Below are positions 1-8,017 of a DNA stretch of 64,000 nucleotides, in pieces. A model generated the notes under the pieces. That model worked only from the letters and a program-made list of their open reading frames with translations. It ran no database searches and was not told where the DNA came from. Origin of the DNA: UBA1351 sp965140555 (lineage in GTDB: Bacteria > Bacillota > Clostridia > Lachnospirales > Vallitaleaceae); NCBI GenBank assembly GCA_965140555.1, contig OZ223260.1:372001-436000 (forward strand). Reading direction: 5' to 3'. Position numbers and translations under genes: made by a program. Position 1 is the first letter of the stretch, and each line of letters opens with the position of its first letter.

Positions 1-2
1 AT

Positions 3-752
3 GATTGTATAACTGGTGAAATAAAATCAGGAGAATATGGTTTGGAATCAGAAATTGTAAATCCATCGAATGGAAATGTTGTATATGAAAAACCAAGTTC
101 ATATGCAGATGTTATGCCATTCTCATTTACCATTGGTATTGCTAGGAACGATGTTGATAAAGCGATTGTAATTTTACAAAGTATTAGTAATTATGGTATC
201 AAATCAGCTTTTTTGCAAAGTATTAAAAATTATATAGGAGATAATATAAACTATCCAATCAGGGTTACATTAGGGACTTTAATGCCACAGGAATATTTAA
301 AAATAATCATGGAGTATGGAGAGTTTAATAAAATTCGATTAATTAAGTATGGTATCCCAACGGATATAAGTGATAAATTTGGTGATAACTCGGGTGTTAA
401 GGACAGAGATAATGGATATATGGAGACGGTGCTAGTACGAGGAAGAGGAGGAATTAGCAGGACGATTCGAAAGTTTAGTGAGCTTATTTTAGAAGGATTT
501 AGAGATAATAGTTCAATCATTAAGATACAAGAAGTCACAGATATTCCGTGTGACAGTGTTAAAATTGAAGTTAAGTTAGGAAATAGAACCAAAACGCTAT
601 CTATGAAAAATCTTAGTAATTTAAATATTACCGAAGATATTACTGATGATGTGACCACCGGAGAAGGTGGTCATCCATTAAGCACCTCAATATATCCGAT
701 TTTGAAGGACCGATTACATGAATATTTTGAATTACTAGGAATTTTGGGGTGA
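3..752 (+). CDS. Uncharacterised protein, 5'-truncated by window edge
   Basis: The reading frame is open from the first bases, so the N-terminus lies outside the window. A TTG at position 42 follows an AGGAGA, but coding-like sequence continues upstream of it (residues such as DCITGEIKSGEYG), so I treat the gene as partial. The visible 249 residues show no signal peptide, membrane segment or catalytic motif that I can name. Features are a hydrophobic strand-rich start (VMPFSFTIGIA), a central basic patch (RGRGGISR) and an acidic tail. The stop is 4 bases before the ATG of a membrane protein, so the two are almost certainly cotranscribed. Function unknown. A defence or effector role is only an inference from the soluble-plus-membrane pairing in an accessory region. 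Confidence 0.75.
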   Translation, partial: DCITGEIKSGEYGLESEIVNPSNGNVVYEKPSSYADVMPFSFTIGIARNDVDKAIVILQSISNYGIKSAFLQSIKNYIGDNINYPIRVTLGTLMPQEYLKIIMEYGEFNKIRLIKYGIPTDISDKFGDNSGVKDRDNGYMETVLVRGRGGISRTIRKFSELILEGFRDNSSIIKIQEVTDIPCDSVKIEVKLGNRTKTLSMKNLSNLNITEDITDDVTTGEGGHPLSTSIYPILKDRLHEYFELLGILG

Positions 753-756
753 TGAA

Positions 757-1353
757 ATGACAAGTAATGATTTATTAGTTGGAGTTGTATTTTTGACAGT
801 GATTTTGATGATATTTAGTATTAATCGTTTATCAAATATAAATCAAATAGTTAAAGATTATGTTGAATTTTTAATTTCATTAAAAGGGAAAACTAAAATT
901 TTATCTATTTTTTTTTATATGATATTGCCGGTAATATATGGTTTGTTAATATCATTTAATATTTTGGTTGATGAGAATGTAATTAATATTATTGGATTAG
1001 TTTTTTCAATTCTATTAGGAGTTCTGTTTACATTCTTAAGCATGCTAATTTCTGTTAATGAGAGATATTGTAGCTCATATAGAACAAGTACAAGAAAATT
1101 AATTATACAAGAAGTTTTTGTAATAATTATGTATGAGATTGTTATTGCTATTATTATTTTAATAATGACTATGATGTATATGTTTATTAAAGTTGATAGT
1201 TTATTTTTAGAATATGTTAGAATCTTGGCAAATATATTCTATTTCTCTTTTGCGATAGCATTTATGTTCAATTTTACAATAATATTAAAGAGGATTTATA
1301 ATTTGTATAAAGATATCTTTATTAAAACAGATATATCGGATAAGTTGAAATAA
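757..1353 (+). CDS. Five-helix integral membrane protein of unknown function
   Basis: This 198-residue protein has about five membrane segments near residues 5-22, 48-68, 74-98, 117-143 and 155-178, joined by short charged loops. A GGGGTGA ribosome binding site overlaps the end of the preceding gene and the ATG follows that stop by 4 bases, showing translational coupling. I recognise no transporter or enzyme motif. It is probably the membrane partner of the upstream protein. Immediately after its stop comes the long hairpin at 1356-1431. Confidence 0.75.
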   Translation: MTSNDLLVGVVFLTVILMIFSINRLSNINQIVKDYVEFLISLKGKTKILSIFFYMILPVIYGLLISFNILVDENVINIIGLVFSILLGVLFTFLSMLISVNERYCSSYRTSTRKLIIQEVFVIIMYEIVIAIIILIMTMMYMFIKVDSLFLEYVRILANIFYFSFAIAFMFNFTIILKRIYNLYKDIFIKTDISDKLK

Positions 1354-1355
1354 CG

Positions 1356-1431
1356 CCGTATAACAGACTGTTCCCAACATGCACAGGAAATCGGAGAATG
1401 TACACGTCGGGAACAGTCGGAACGTTAGTGG
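1356..1431. repeat. Long hairpin resembling an integron attC site
   Basis: Arms at 1366-1385 and 1399-1418 form a 20-pair stem with a 13-base loop. The outer 10 pairs are perfect (GACTGTTCCC with GGGAACAGTC). The three non-matching positions become G-T wobbles if the bottom strand folds, as in attC sites. Outside the stem lie TAAC (1361-1364) and GTTA (1424-1427), which can also pair, like the R boxes of attC. The spacers between boxes are unequal (1 versus 5 bases), which is not typical. There is no oligo-T tail, so it is not a standard terminator. No integron integrase is in the window. Confidence 0.45.
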
Positions 1432-1479
1432 ACATACATGCTAGGTTACTAATAATTTGATTTGTTTAAGAGGGAAATA

Positions 1480-2214
1480 ATGAGTTTATATTTGAAAAAA
1501 AGAATTTTAATTTGTGTTATATTGATTTTGAGTTTATTTTTAACATCATGTGATTCTGATGTACTTACAGAGTTGATTAATGTAATTAATCCTTCTGAAA
1601 TTAGTGTTAATGGAGTAATTTATCAAACAGGGTTTTATGGAGCATTATGGCCGAATGATTTTATACTGGGGGAAATGGGAAAAACCGATAACGGAAAAGA
1701 ATATCATAAAGTGGATAATAATCAGTTCAGTTGGATACAATATTCAACAGGTATAAAAGAATCGGGTGAATTTTTTTGTGATGCTAGTCAGTGGGATGAA
1801 GCGAAGGAGTTTTATAGTGATTCTAGTAATTTTGAGTATTATTTAAAAATTGGAGGAGTTTTTTCAGATATTGAACCAATTGAAATTACTGATATTGATG
1901 AGGATAAGTTTAATGAGCTATTGAGTTTTGCAAGCGAACATGAATATAATCCATTTGGAAATAACGATAATATTGAAACTCAAGAGTTTGATGAACCAGA
2001 TAAAAACCAATCACCAAATTTAGTTTTTTATAAAGAAAGTAAAGATGGATACTTTACATCATACAAAGGATATTCTTATCATATTGTTGAGGGTAAAATG
2101 GTACAGCTTTTCTATTATTCTGGAAGTGGTGAAGAAGCAAAGATGATTGCAGTAGTACTTCCAGAGGATTTAGGACAGTATTTTATTGGTTTGTTAAGCG
2201 ACATAGAATATTAG
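1480..2214 (+). CDS. Putative lipoprotein of unknown function
   Basis: The chosen ATG follows AGAGGGA; an in-frame TTG 18 bases upstream is less likely. The N-terminus is basic then hydrophobic and ends in a lipobox (LTSC, Cys24), so the 244-residue protein should be lipid-anchored outside the membrane. The mature part is acidic, rich in Asp, Glu, Tyr and Phe, and has no motif I recognise. It is a single gene. The inverted 9-base motifs GTTAGTGGA (1424-1432) and TCCACTAAC (2239-2247) flank it, as if it were a moveable unit. Confidence 0.7.
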   Translation: MSLYLKKRILICVILILSLFLTSCDSDVLTELINVINPSEISVNGVIYQTGFYGALWPNDFILGEMGKTDNGKEYHKVDNNQFSWIQYSTGIKESGEFFCDASQWDEAKEFYSDSSNFEYYLKIGGVFSDIEPIEITDIDEDKFNELLSFASEHEYNPFGNNDNIETQEFDEPDKNQSPNLVFYKESKDGYFTSYKGYSYHIVEGKMVQLFYYSGSGEEAKMIAVVLPEDLGQYFIGLLSDIEY

Positions 2215-2238
2215 TGAATTAAATATTCCGCATGAACA

Positions 2239-2247
2239 TCCACTAAC
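2239..2247. repeat. Inverted copy of the 1424-1432 motif downstream of the lipoprotein gene
   Basis: TCCACTAAC here is the exact reverse complement of GTTAGTGGA at the right side of the 1356-1431 hairpin. The two copies enclose the lipoprotein gene. A 9-base match can arise by chance, so this is a weak but checkable boundary signal. Confidence 0.3.
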
Positions 2248-2284
2248 AGCGTATGGGAAATGATTACTTTGATTTGGAGGTAAT

Positions 2285-2962
2285 ATGATAATAGATAATT
2301 TGATGAAAGAGTACGAGAAGGAATTTTATAATATTAAGTGGAGCGATTATAAGAATGTACCAAAGGAAACAAGGCGTTTTTTTTGGATATCTACTGTAAT
2401 TTTTATGTTCACAATGATTGGGATAGGAACTGCTAGTTTTGTATTAAAGAATAGTATATTAATGTTAATTTCGTATATTGCTCTAATACCGACTACTTCA
2501 ATTTATTTGTTTTTAATCAACAGAAAGACTGAGTTCACGATAGATGAGTTAATTTTAAAGAATGAGGAAAGACTAGTTGAACTCTGGACACTACTCGGTA
2601 ATCAGAAGTATGATTTAAATTCGGATTTAGGGATAGAGTATTGTTTAAAAGAAACAGAACGTGTTATTGGGGAACCTAAATATCTTGAAGAACATATATC
2701 ACCTATCTTCAAGATGATATATAGATGGTTAGCTCCTATATTCGGTTTCATAATAGGGATTCAACAACAGGTAATTGATAAGCATGAATTGTTGCTTATT
2801 TCATTTGTAGTCTTGATGGCTTCTTTGGTGATTTTGGGAGTGATAATTATGATATATTCAATAATTGAGTCGAAACTAAATAAGAGATATTATATCGCTA
2901 AGTCATTACATAGTAAATTAAAGGATATTAGCTTCTTATATACTGATGGTAAGCTGACGTAA
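2285..2962 (+). CDS. Membrane protein with two helical hairpins
   Basis: A GGAGG site sits just before the ATG. The 225-residue protein has two pairs of membrane helices, about residues 35-80 and 145-200, separated by a charged cytoplasmic-type domain of roughly 60 residues. The N-terminus is soluble and rich in Tyr and Lys. I do not recognise the family. The next gene starts 25 bases downstream and encodes a soluble helical protein, so the pair is probably one transcription unit. Confidence 0.7.
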   Translation: MIIDNLMKEYEKEFYNIKWSDYKNVPKETRRFFWISTVIFMFTMIGIGTASFVLKNSILMLISYIALIPTTSIYLFLINRKTEFTIDELILKNEERLVELWTLLGNQKYDLNSDLGIEYCLKETERVIGEPKYLEEHISPIFKMIYRWLAPIFGFIIGIQQQVIDKHELLLISFVVLMASLVILGVIIMIYSIIESKLNKRYYIAKSLHSKLKDISFLYTDGKLT

Positions 2963-2987
2963 TCACTTCGTAAAAAAGGAGAATATT

Positions 2988-3818
2988 ATGAACTATGTCG
3001 AAGATTATATTAAACGAATTGAGGATATTCATTTGTTTTTAGGGTATATGATCGATAATCATGGAGAAATAATTGGTTTTAAAGTGGATAAACCAATTGC
3101 CCAAAGAAGTTATGAATATCAACATGATTACGTATATTTTTGTGTTACTAAGATGACTAGAAGTCTTGTTGCAGCTACTAAGTTATTTGAGAATGCCTTT
3201 AGAGAAGATATAATGACTATATGTAGAGGTGTATATGAGTCATATTTATTAATGGGAAATGCAATAAACCATAGAGATTTTTATTATAAGGCAATAAATA
3301 TATCAGTTGGTTTGAAAAATGGTTTCTATAAGTATAAAGAAGTAAATGGAAAGAAAAATTATAATAAGGTTATAGAAGTAAGCACTCATAAAGAACATTC
3401 ATTCAATATGGGAATATCATATTTGGCGAGAAATACTTATTCGAGAATAGATAGAGATATTCACAAGAATTTATATAGGTATATATCTGAGTACTGTCAT
3501 GGTGATTTCATTGGAGCAGGTAATTATCGAAATGAAGATAGTACTAATTACGATTTAATTCCTAATGGTTTAAATCTTGATTCGTTATTTATTATTTACT
3601 ATTGTACATATTTGGCAGTTGAAGCACTAAAAGTATATTATGATAGATATAATTCTGAAGAAGACGATTTAGTATTTGAAGAGCTTATAGAGTTCTCGCG
3701 TTTGATTAAGTTACTTCGCAATGACTTAACGCAGATAATCGGAATGTTAGAGTATCCAGAAAGAGACAAACATTTAAAGACACAGTTATTGAATAGAGTC
3801 AGTGAAACCTTCGCATAG
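2988..3818 (+). CDS. DUF5677-like helical protein
   Basis: This 276-residue protein has a strong AAAGGAG site and appears all-helical. The stretch around residues 80-95 (ICRGVYESYLLM) resembles the Arg-x-x-x-Glu core of DUF5677 proteins, and a conserved-looking YCHGDF motif follows later. DUF5677 has no established biochemical role. It lies directly behind a four-helix membrane protein, which suggests a two-component module. The family assignment rests on pattern memory only. Confidence 0.55.
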   Translation: MNYVEDYIKRIEDIHLFLGYMIDNHGEIIGFKVDKPIAQRSYEYQHDYVYFCVTKMTRSLVAATKLFENAFREDIMTICRGVYESYLLMGNAINHRDFYYKAINISVGLKNGFYKYKEVNGKKNYNKVIEVSTHKEHSFNMGISYLARNTYSRIDRDIHKNLYRYISEYCHGDFIGAGNYRNEDSTNYDLIPNGLNLDSLFIIYYCTYLAVEALKVYYDRYNSEEDDLVFEELIEFSRLIKLLRNDLTQIIGMLEYPERDKHLKTQLLNRVSETFA

Positions 3819-3963
3819 CAAACGATTTCTAACGTCCTTTCGGTTAGTCATTAACATATTGACCGAATAAGATTAGTAGAAGGTGAGGGATATAAGATAG
3901 ACTATGATGTGGAATTGAACTAAATGTTACAGACAATAATTAGTAAATTTAAGGAGGGCAATT

Positions 3964-4155
3964 ATGTCATTAGAATGGTGTCACAGATGTCAAGAGAACA
4001 AAAATATGCTTACTACGACCGAGAAAAAATTGGATAAAAATGACGATGACCAAGATATCGCTATAACAATAACAACTTTCAAATGCCCAAAATGTGGTTC
4101 TTTTATTCGCAATGATGAAGTAATAGAAATATTAAAAGAAGAAGATAAGAACTAG
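3964..4155 (+). CDS. Small zinc-ribbon protein
   Basis: This 63-residue protein carries two Cys-x-x-Cys knuckles (CHRC near the N-terminus and CPKC near residue 43), enough to bind one zinc ion in a rubredoxin-like ribbon. The linker between them is acidic. An AAGGAGGG site lies 8 bases before the ATG. No catalytic part is present. It may bind nucleic acid or a partner protein, but nothing in the context decides this. The 145-base spacer before it contains only a weak CTAAC/GTTAG hairpin near 3829-3847. Confidence 0.65.
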   Translation: MSLEWCHRCQENKNMLTTTEKKLDKNDDDQDIAITITTFKCPKCGSFIRNDEVIEILKEEDKN

Positions 4156-4237
4156 TGTAATGGTAAGCGCAAAAAGGCTAAGATAAAATCGCGATTATCA
4201 AATTTAGAGATAAAAGAGAAAGAATGAGGTAAGTGTA

Positions 4238-4759
4238 ATGAAGAATTATAGCCATTTGAAGAAGCGTATCTACCAGGTCGGATTTTTACTATTTGCTTTG
4301 CAATGTATTTATCCTATACTTAGTAGTATTGGTATGCGCTATATTTTAGAGAAAATTAATCCTGATGCAGCTCAAAGTATTGTAAGAATCAATTATTTTT
4401 TTGCTCTATCGTTAAGTATCATCTATGCTCTGATTTTAGTGTTCATTTCAGTTATGGAATTTAAAGATTTTGGTAGTAGCCGGGTCAAGCGACTATCACT
4501 CATAAATGTGTGTCTTGCTTTTAGCCATATTCTTATACGCGTTGGGAGTTCAATTTACGTGTATTATATAAGTGTTCAAAAGTTGCCTATTTTATCAGCA
4601 GGTATTAGTTTTATCCGCACAGTTGCTATCGTTTCATTTTTAAACCAGGGTATAAGCGTTATCCTTCATCTTATAATATTAGCATTGATGATTATTAGCT
4701 ACAGATCGAATGTAGAATACAATAAAACTGGATACAGACAGAATGAGACATTAGTATGA
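4238..4759 (+). CDS. Four-helix integral membrane protein, unknown
   Basis: This 173-residue protein starts at an ATG behind GAGGTAAG. About four hydrophobic segments are visible, near residues 12-32, 48-68, 85-110 and 140-158, with short basic loops. I see no motif for a named family. It is followed after 37 bases by the DUF402 gene, but the strands and spacing alone do not prove a functional link. Confidence 0.6.
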   Translation: MKNYSHLKKRIYQVGFLLFALQCIYPILSSIGMRYILEKINPDAAQSIVRINYFFALSLSIIYALILVFISVMEFKDFGSSRVKRLSLINVCLAFSHILIRVGSSIYVYYISVQKLPILSAGISFIRTVAIVSFLNQGISVILHLIILALMIISYRSNVEYNKTGYRQNETLV

Positions 4760-4796
4760 GACAGAAATTACAAGTTGCAAAAAAAGGGATTGAACA

Positions 4797-5315
4797 ATGA
4801 AGCGTAAATATTTGGATCGGCATGATTGGGAAAGAGTCATAGATAGACGATATCATGAAAAATATATAAGTACTGTTGACTATACTGGTTATGTGTCTTT
4901 GTTACATGTTGATGAAGTCACAGGCCCGCTAATAATCGAAGTGAATGGCCACAATAAGATATTAGCGAATAAGGGAATGAAATGGCTACAGTTTCTTCCG
5001 GATGAGAAAAAATATGCAGTGTCAATTATGATGGATACGAATGAGAACGTATTACAATGCTATTTTGATATTATCAAAGAAAGTGGCATTGAAAATGGAA
5101 AAGTCTATTTTGATGATTTGTACCTAGATATTGTCCATTTGCCGACACGTGATACATTGCATATAGACGAAGATAATTTGGAAGAAGCACTTTTAGATGA
5201 GATAATAACTAAAGCTGATTTTGAGTATCCTTTGCTAAATAGGGCAACCATTGGATATAGACTACATCCCGATTATTTGGGCCAAGGAATAGCAACAAAG
5301 ATAAGGGTATCATAG
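4797..5315 (+). CDS. DUF402 protein with a GNAT-like foreign C-terminus
   Basis: Residues 1 to about 149 look like the DUF402/FomD-type nucleotide phosphatase fold: the stretch DDLYLDIV and the acidic IDEDNLEEAL motif near residues 106-132 are typical of this metal-dependent family. The usual C-terminal helix is missing. Instead residues 150-172 (IGYRLHPDYLGQGIAT) match the acetyl-CoA-binding motif A of GNAT acetyltransferases, then a stop follows. This looks like a chimera made by recombination between two decayed genes. Whether the protein still folds is uncertain. It is the last gene before a spacer of 85 bases. Confidence 0.65.
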   Translation: MKRKYLDRHDWERVIDRRYHEKYISTVDYTGYVSLLHVDEVTGPLIIEVNGHNKILANKGMKWLQFLPDEKKYAVSIMMDTNENVLQCYFDIIKESGIENGKVYFDDLYLDIVHLPTRDTLHIDEDNLEEALLDEIITKADFEYPLLNRATIGYRLHPDYLGQGIATKIRVS

Positions 5316-5400
5316 ATTTACAAGTATACTCCATTTTGGAAAAAAATATTCTATATAATTAAAGTCACGTAGCACGATTGCATAAGGAGAGGACCGTTAT

Positions 5401-5790
5401 TTGGAATTTATCAGAGATTATATATATGTGTATTATGAAGATGAAATGCGCAGAGCCATTTCATCCGGTATTGAGTTTAAAGAGTTTATTCAAGGCCTGT
5501 CCGTAAGACCACAAAATATTCTAGTGCTAGAAGGTCAGTTTATAGGCAGCCATGATTTCACGACTCAGTGCGAATACTGCGTTAGTAATGACATAGAAGA
5601 TTTTCTAGAAGAAGATGTCTATGGTTATGGGAATTTTGCATGGCTAGACTTTGATAAGGTGACGAGTCTTGAGACATTAGAACCTAGAGAAGTTGCGGAG
5701 TTATATTATTTAGGTAAGAAGTGGATACCAATAAATAACACGTACTTTCATAAACTAAAGGATGGTTCAAGTAGCCATCCCAATTTATAG
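5401..5790 (+). CDS. Conserved hypothetical protein, probably C-terminally truncated
   Basis: The start is a TTG behind AGGAGAGG; no ATG is available nearby. The 129-residue product is acidic and aromatic, with a motif around residues 85-112 (YGNFAWLDFD, then EVAELYYLGK) that I associate with a family of unknown function in Firmicutes. The end (KLKDGSSSHPNL) does not look like a natural domain end, suggesting truncation. A ribosome binding site for the next small ORF follows immediately. Confidence 0.5.
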   Translation: MEFIRDYIYVYYEDEMRRAISSGIEFKEFIQGLSVRPQNILVLEGQFIGSHDFTTQCEYCVSNDIEDFLEEDVYGYGNFAWLDFDKVTSLETLEPREVAELYYLGKKWIPINNTYFHKLKDGSSSHPNL

Positions 5791-5809
5791 ACTTGGGAGG
5801 TGCCGTGAT

Positions 5810-5902
5810 ATGGATGAAGTATATACATTCGTTCGGGAAAAAGATATTATGGTGTATTATGAGCTGAAATACACAGGTGTATGGGAAGTGATCGGATTAT
5901 GA
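5810..5902 (+). CDS. Small ORF (30 residues), possible gene remnant
   Basis: GGGAGGTG precedes an ATG that opens a 30-codon frame. Its TGA overlaps the ATGATG of the next gene, so translation could be coupled. The peptide is acidic and aromatic, with no motif. It could be the N-terminal remnant of a larger gene broken by past rearrangement. Confidence 0.35.
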   Translation: MDEVYTFVREKDIMVYYELKYTGVWEVIGL

Positions 5903-6336
5903 TGAAAAAATCTATTATAATTATTCCAATAATACTCATTCTATTGTTTGCTTTTATGAGCAGGGAAGTAAATGAAGGTGACCAAGCCATATCAAATCAA
6001 GAGGATAAATATCAGAATATTGATTCTAGGGTTTTATGGATAAAACAAAATCTTGAAGAACAAGCCAGTAATATAAGTGAAACTTTCGAGGATTATCGTA
6101 TAGAGGGCACTTTGGTAAAACGTTATTTTTATATTGAGATTGAGAATGAATATGACGCAGCTGATATATATGAACTTTATTATGATGACGATGGTTCTTT
6201 AATTTATGCAGAAATTGCCCATTACCGTAGTTTTTTATATTCGGCTTACTTCGATAAAGATGAACTCGTATATGTATACTTTGATGAAAGTTCAGAGTTG
6301 AATGGTGATTACAAACATATTGAGTACGCCGTCTAA
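5899..6336 (+). CDS. Secreted or membrane-anchored small protein
   Basis: I choose the ATGATG at 5899, which overlaps the preceding stop, rather than the ATG at 5881. Residues 3-22 form a basic plus hydrophobic signal or anchor (KKSIIIIPIILILLFAF) with no lipobox. The remaining 120 residues are acidic and tyrosine-rich and probably beta-structured. The stop codon lies only 4 bases before the left end of the IS21 element, so the original C-terminus may have been longer. Function unknown. Confidence 0.55.
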   Translation: MMKKSIIIIPIILILLFAFMSREVNEGDQAISNQEDKYQNIDSRVLWIKQNLEEQASNISETFEDYRIEGTLVKRYFYIEIENEYDAADIYELYYDDDGSLIYAEIAHYRSFLYSAYFDKDELVYVYFDESSELNGDYKHIEYAV

Positions 6337-6481
6337 AAAGTGCACGTGAATCGGTAAAATAGAGCAGCATAACCGCTCATCGAGTGCATGCCTTCCGCTA
6401 AGTAGTGCAGTTCATTTTTAGTTATCCTATACTAAGATTAGCACGTGTTATACGTGACTAATGTATAGGAGGTCGATAATT

Positions 6482-8017
6482 ATGATTGATTATCGCGAAA
6501 TTATTAGACTTAAAAGTCTAGATCACAGCAACTCTCATGTAGCTGCCAGTGTTGGTAGTTCGCGTAACACTATTGCTGATGTTCATCGACGTGCAGAAGC
6601 ACTCGATATTAGCTGGCCAATTCCTGATAACCTTACTAATAAGGATTTACAAACACTGCTATATCCTGAACGTAAATCTCGTGACGGGCGAAAACTTCCA
6701 GACTACGAGTATGTTTACAAAGAATTAGCCAAGCCTGGAGTAACTCTCTCACTACTATGGGCGGAGTATTGTGCCAACTGTGAGGCTGAACATGTTATAC
6801 CTTATCAAAGCACACAGTTTAATGATAAGTACCATGCCTTCGTTGCTTCAAAAAAAGCAACGCTTAGAATTCATCATAAACCTGGTGAAAAAATGGAAGT
6901 TGATTGGGCCGGCAAGACACTTTATGTAACTAACAACATCACAGGGGAACAGATGAAAGCTTATGTTTTTGTTGCTAGTTTACCATGTAGCCTTTATGGA
7001 TATGCTGAAGCTTTCCCTGATATGAAGTCCAATCATTGGATAGAGGCTCATATCCATGCATACCAATATTTTGGTGGTACTACGCGTATCTTAATTCCTG
7101 ATAACTTAAAAACTGGAGTTATTAAGAATACAAGAAACGAACTAAAACTTAATCGTTCCTATCACGAAATGGCTGAGTTCTACGGAACAGCAATTATACC
7201 AGCCAGACCAATAAAGCCTAAGGACAAACCCTCTGCTGAAGGTTCTGTAGGGGTTATGTCCACATGGATTATTGCCGCACTTCGTAATCGAAAATTCTTC
7301 TCATATGCTGAACTCAATGAAGCAGTGAGAGAAAAGCTCGAAGAATACAATAACAAATCTTTCCAAAAGAAAGAAGGAAGCAGACGAACTGCATTTGAAG
7401 AAGAAGAAAAATCCTTCCTAATGCCTTTACCTGCTTCCCAGTATGAAACAGCCATCTGGTCAGATGCCACCATACAACCTGATTATCTCATAACTGATGG
7501 GAATTGCAAGTATTCAGTACCTCATGAATATATTGGTAAAGAAGTCGAGATACGTACGACTGAAAAATGTATTGAAGCCTTTTATAAGCATCTTAGAATT
7601 GCTTCTCATGTGCGTGTCAGTTATTCGCCTGAACCGATTTATATACCGGAACATATGCCTGAGAACCACCGTAAATATTTGAACTATAATACAGATTCGT
7701 TTATCGGATGGGCTACTGATATTGGAAATTCTACCCAAACCGTAATTAAGCATTTCCTCTACTCTCACCGAGTAGAACAACAAGGGTACAAGGCCTGTGC
7801 TTCGTTAATGAAACTAGCTGACAACTATTCGACTTCGCGTTTAGAAGCTGCTTGCGAGAAGGCATTATCCTATACTCCAAGTCCCAGCCTTAAAAATATT
7901 AGAACCATACTTAAGAACGGACAGGATAAACGTAAACCTACACCGAAAAAGCCTTCTTCCTCAGCAGAATATGGTATTTCTAGAAATTCGTCTTACTGTC
8001 GCGGAGGTGAACAATAA
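6482..8017 (+). CDS. istA: IS21 transposase IstA
   Basis: IstA is the DDE recombinase that cuts and joins the IS ends. The ATG at 6482 follows AGGAGGT; an in-frame codon at 6461 is upstream of the site and is rejected. The 511-residue product has an N-terminal helix-turn-helix (residues about 5-45) and an integrase core: the first Asp in VDWAGK, the second in IPDNLKTG and the Glu in KPSAEGSV. A C-terminal beta-barrel domain follows. A hairpin (ATTAGCACGT with ACGTGACTAAT) lies just before the gene. The stop overlaps the istB start (TAATG). Confidence 0.93.
   Translation: MIDYREIIRLKSLDHSNSHVAASVGSSRNTIADVHRRAEALDISWPIPDNLTNKDLQTLLYPERKSRDGRKLPDYEYVYKELAKPGVTLSLLWAEYCANCEAEHVIPYQSTQFNDKYHAFVASKKATLRIHHKPGEKMEVDWAGKTLYVTNNITGEQMKAYVFVASLPCSLYGYAEAFPDMKSNHWIEAHIHAYQYFGGTTRILIPDNLKTGVIKNTRNELKLNRSYHEMAEFYGTAIIPARPIKPKDKPSAEGSVGVMSTWIIAALRNRKFFSYAELNEAVREKLEEYNNKSFQKKEGSRRTAFEEEEKSFLMPLPASQYETAIWSDATIQPDYLITDGNCKYSVPHEYIGKEVEIRTTEKCIEAFYKHLRIASHVRVSYSPEPIYIPEHMPENHRKYLNYNTDSFIGWATDIGNSTQTVIKHFLYSHRVEQQGYKACASLMKLADNYSTSRLEAACEKALSYTPSPSLKNIRTILKNGQDKRKPTPKKPSSSAEYGISRNSSYCRGGEQ

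Noticed and set aside
251..658. Minus-strand ORF of 135 codons opposite the first gene
   Set aside because: It lies wholly opposite a frame with better codon pattern and partner coupling, has no ribosome binding site and an unlikely composition; a shadow frame.
757..1353. Kiwa-type KwaA, given a short multi-helix membrane protein beside a soluble gene
   Set aside because: Gene order is reversed, the helix number does not fit well and the partner has no recognisable KwaB features.
3829..3847. Second attC-like site after the DUF5677-like gene
   Set aside because: Only a 5-pair CTAAC/GTTAG hairpin is present, with no long stem; too weak.
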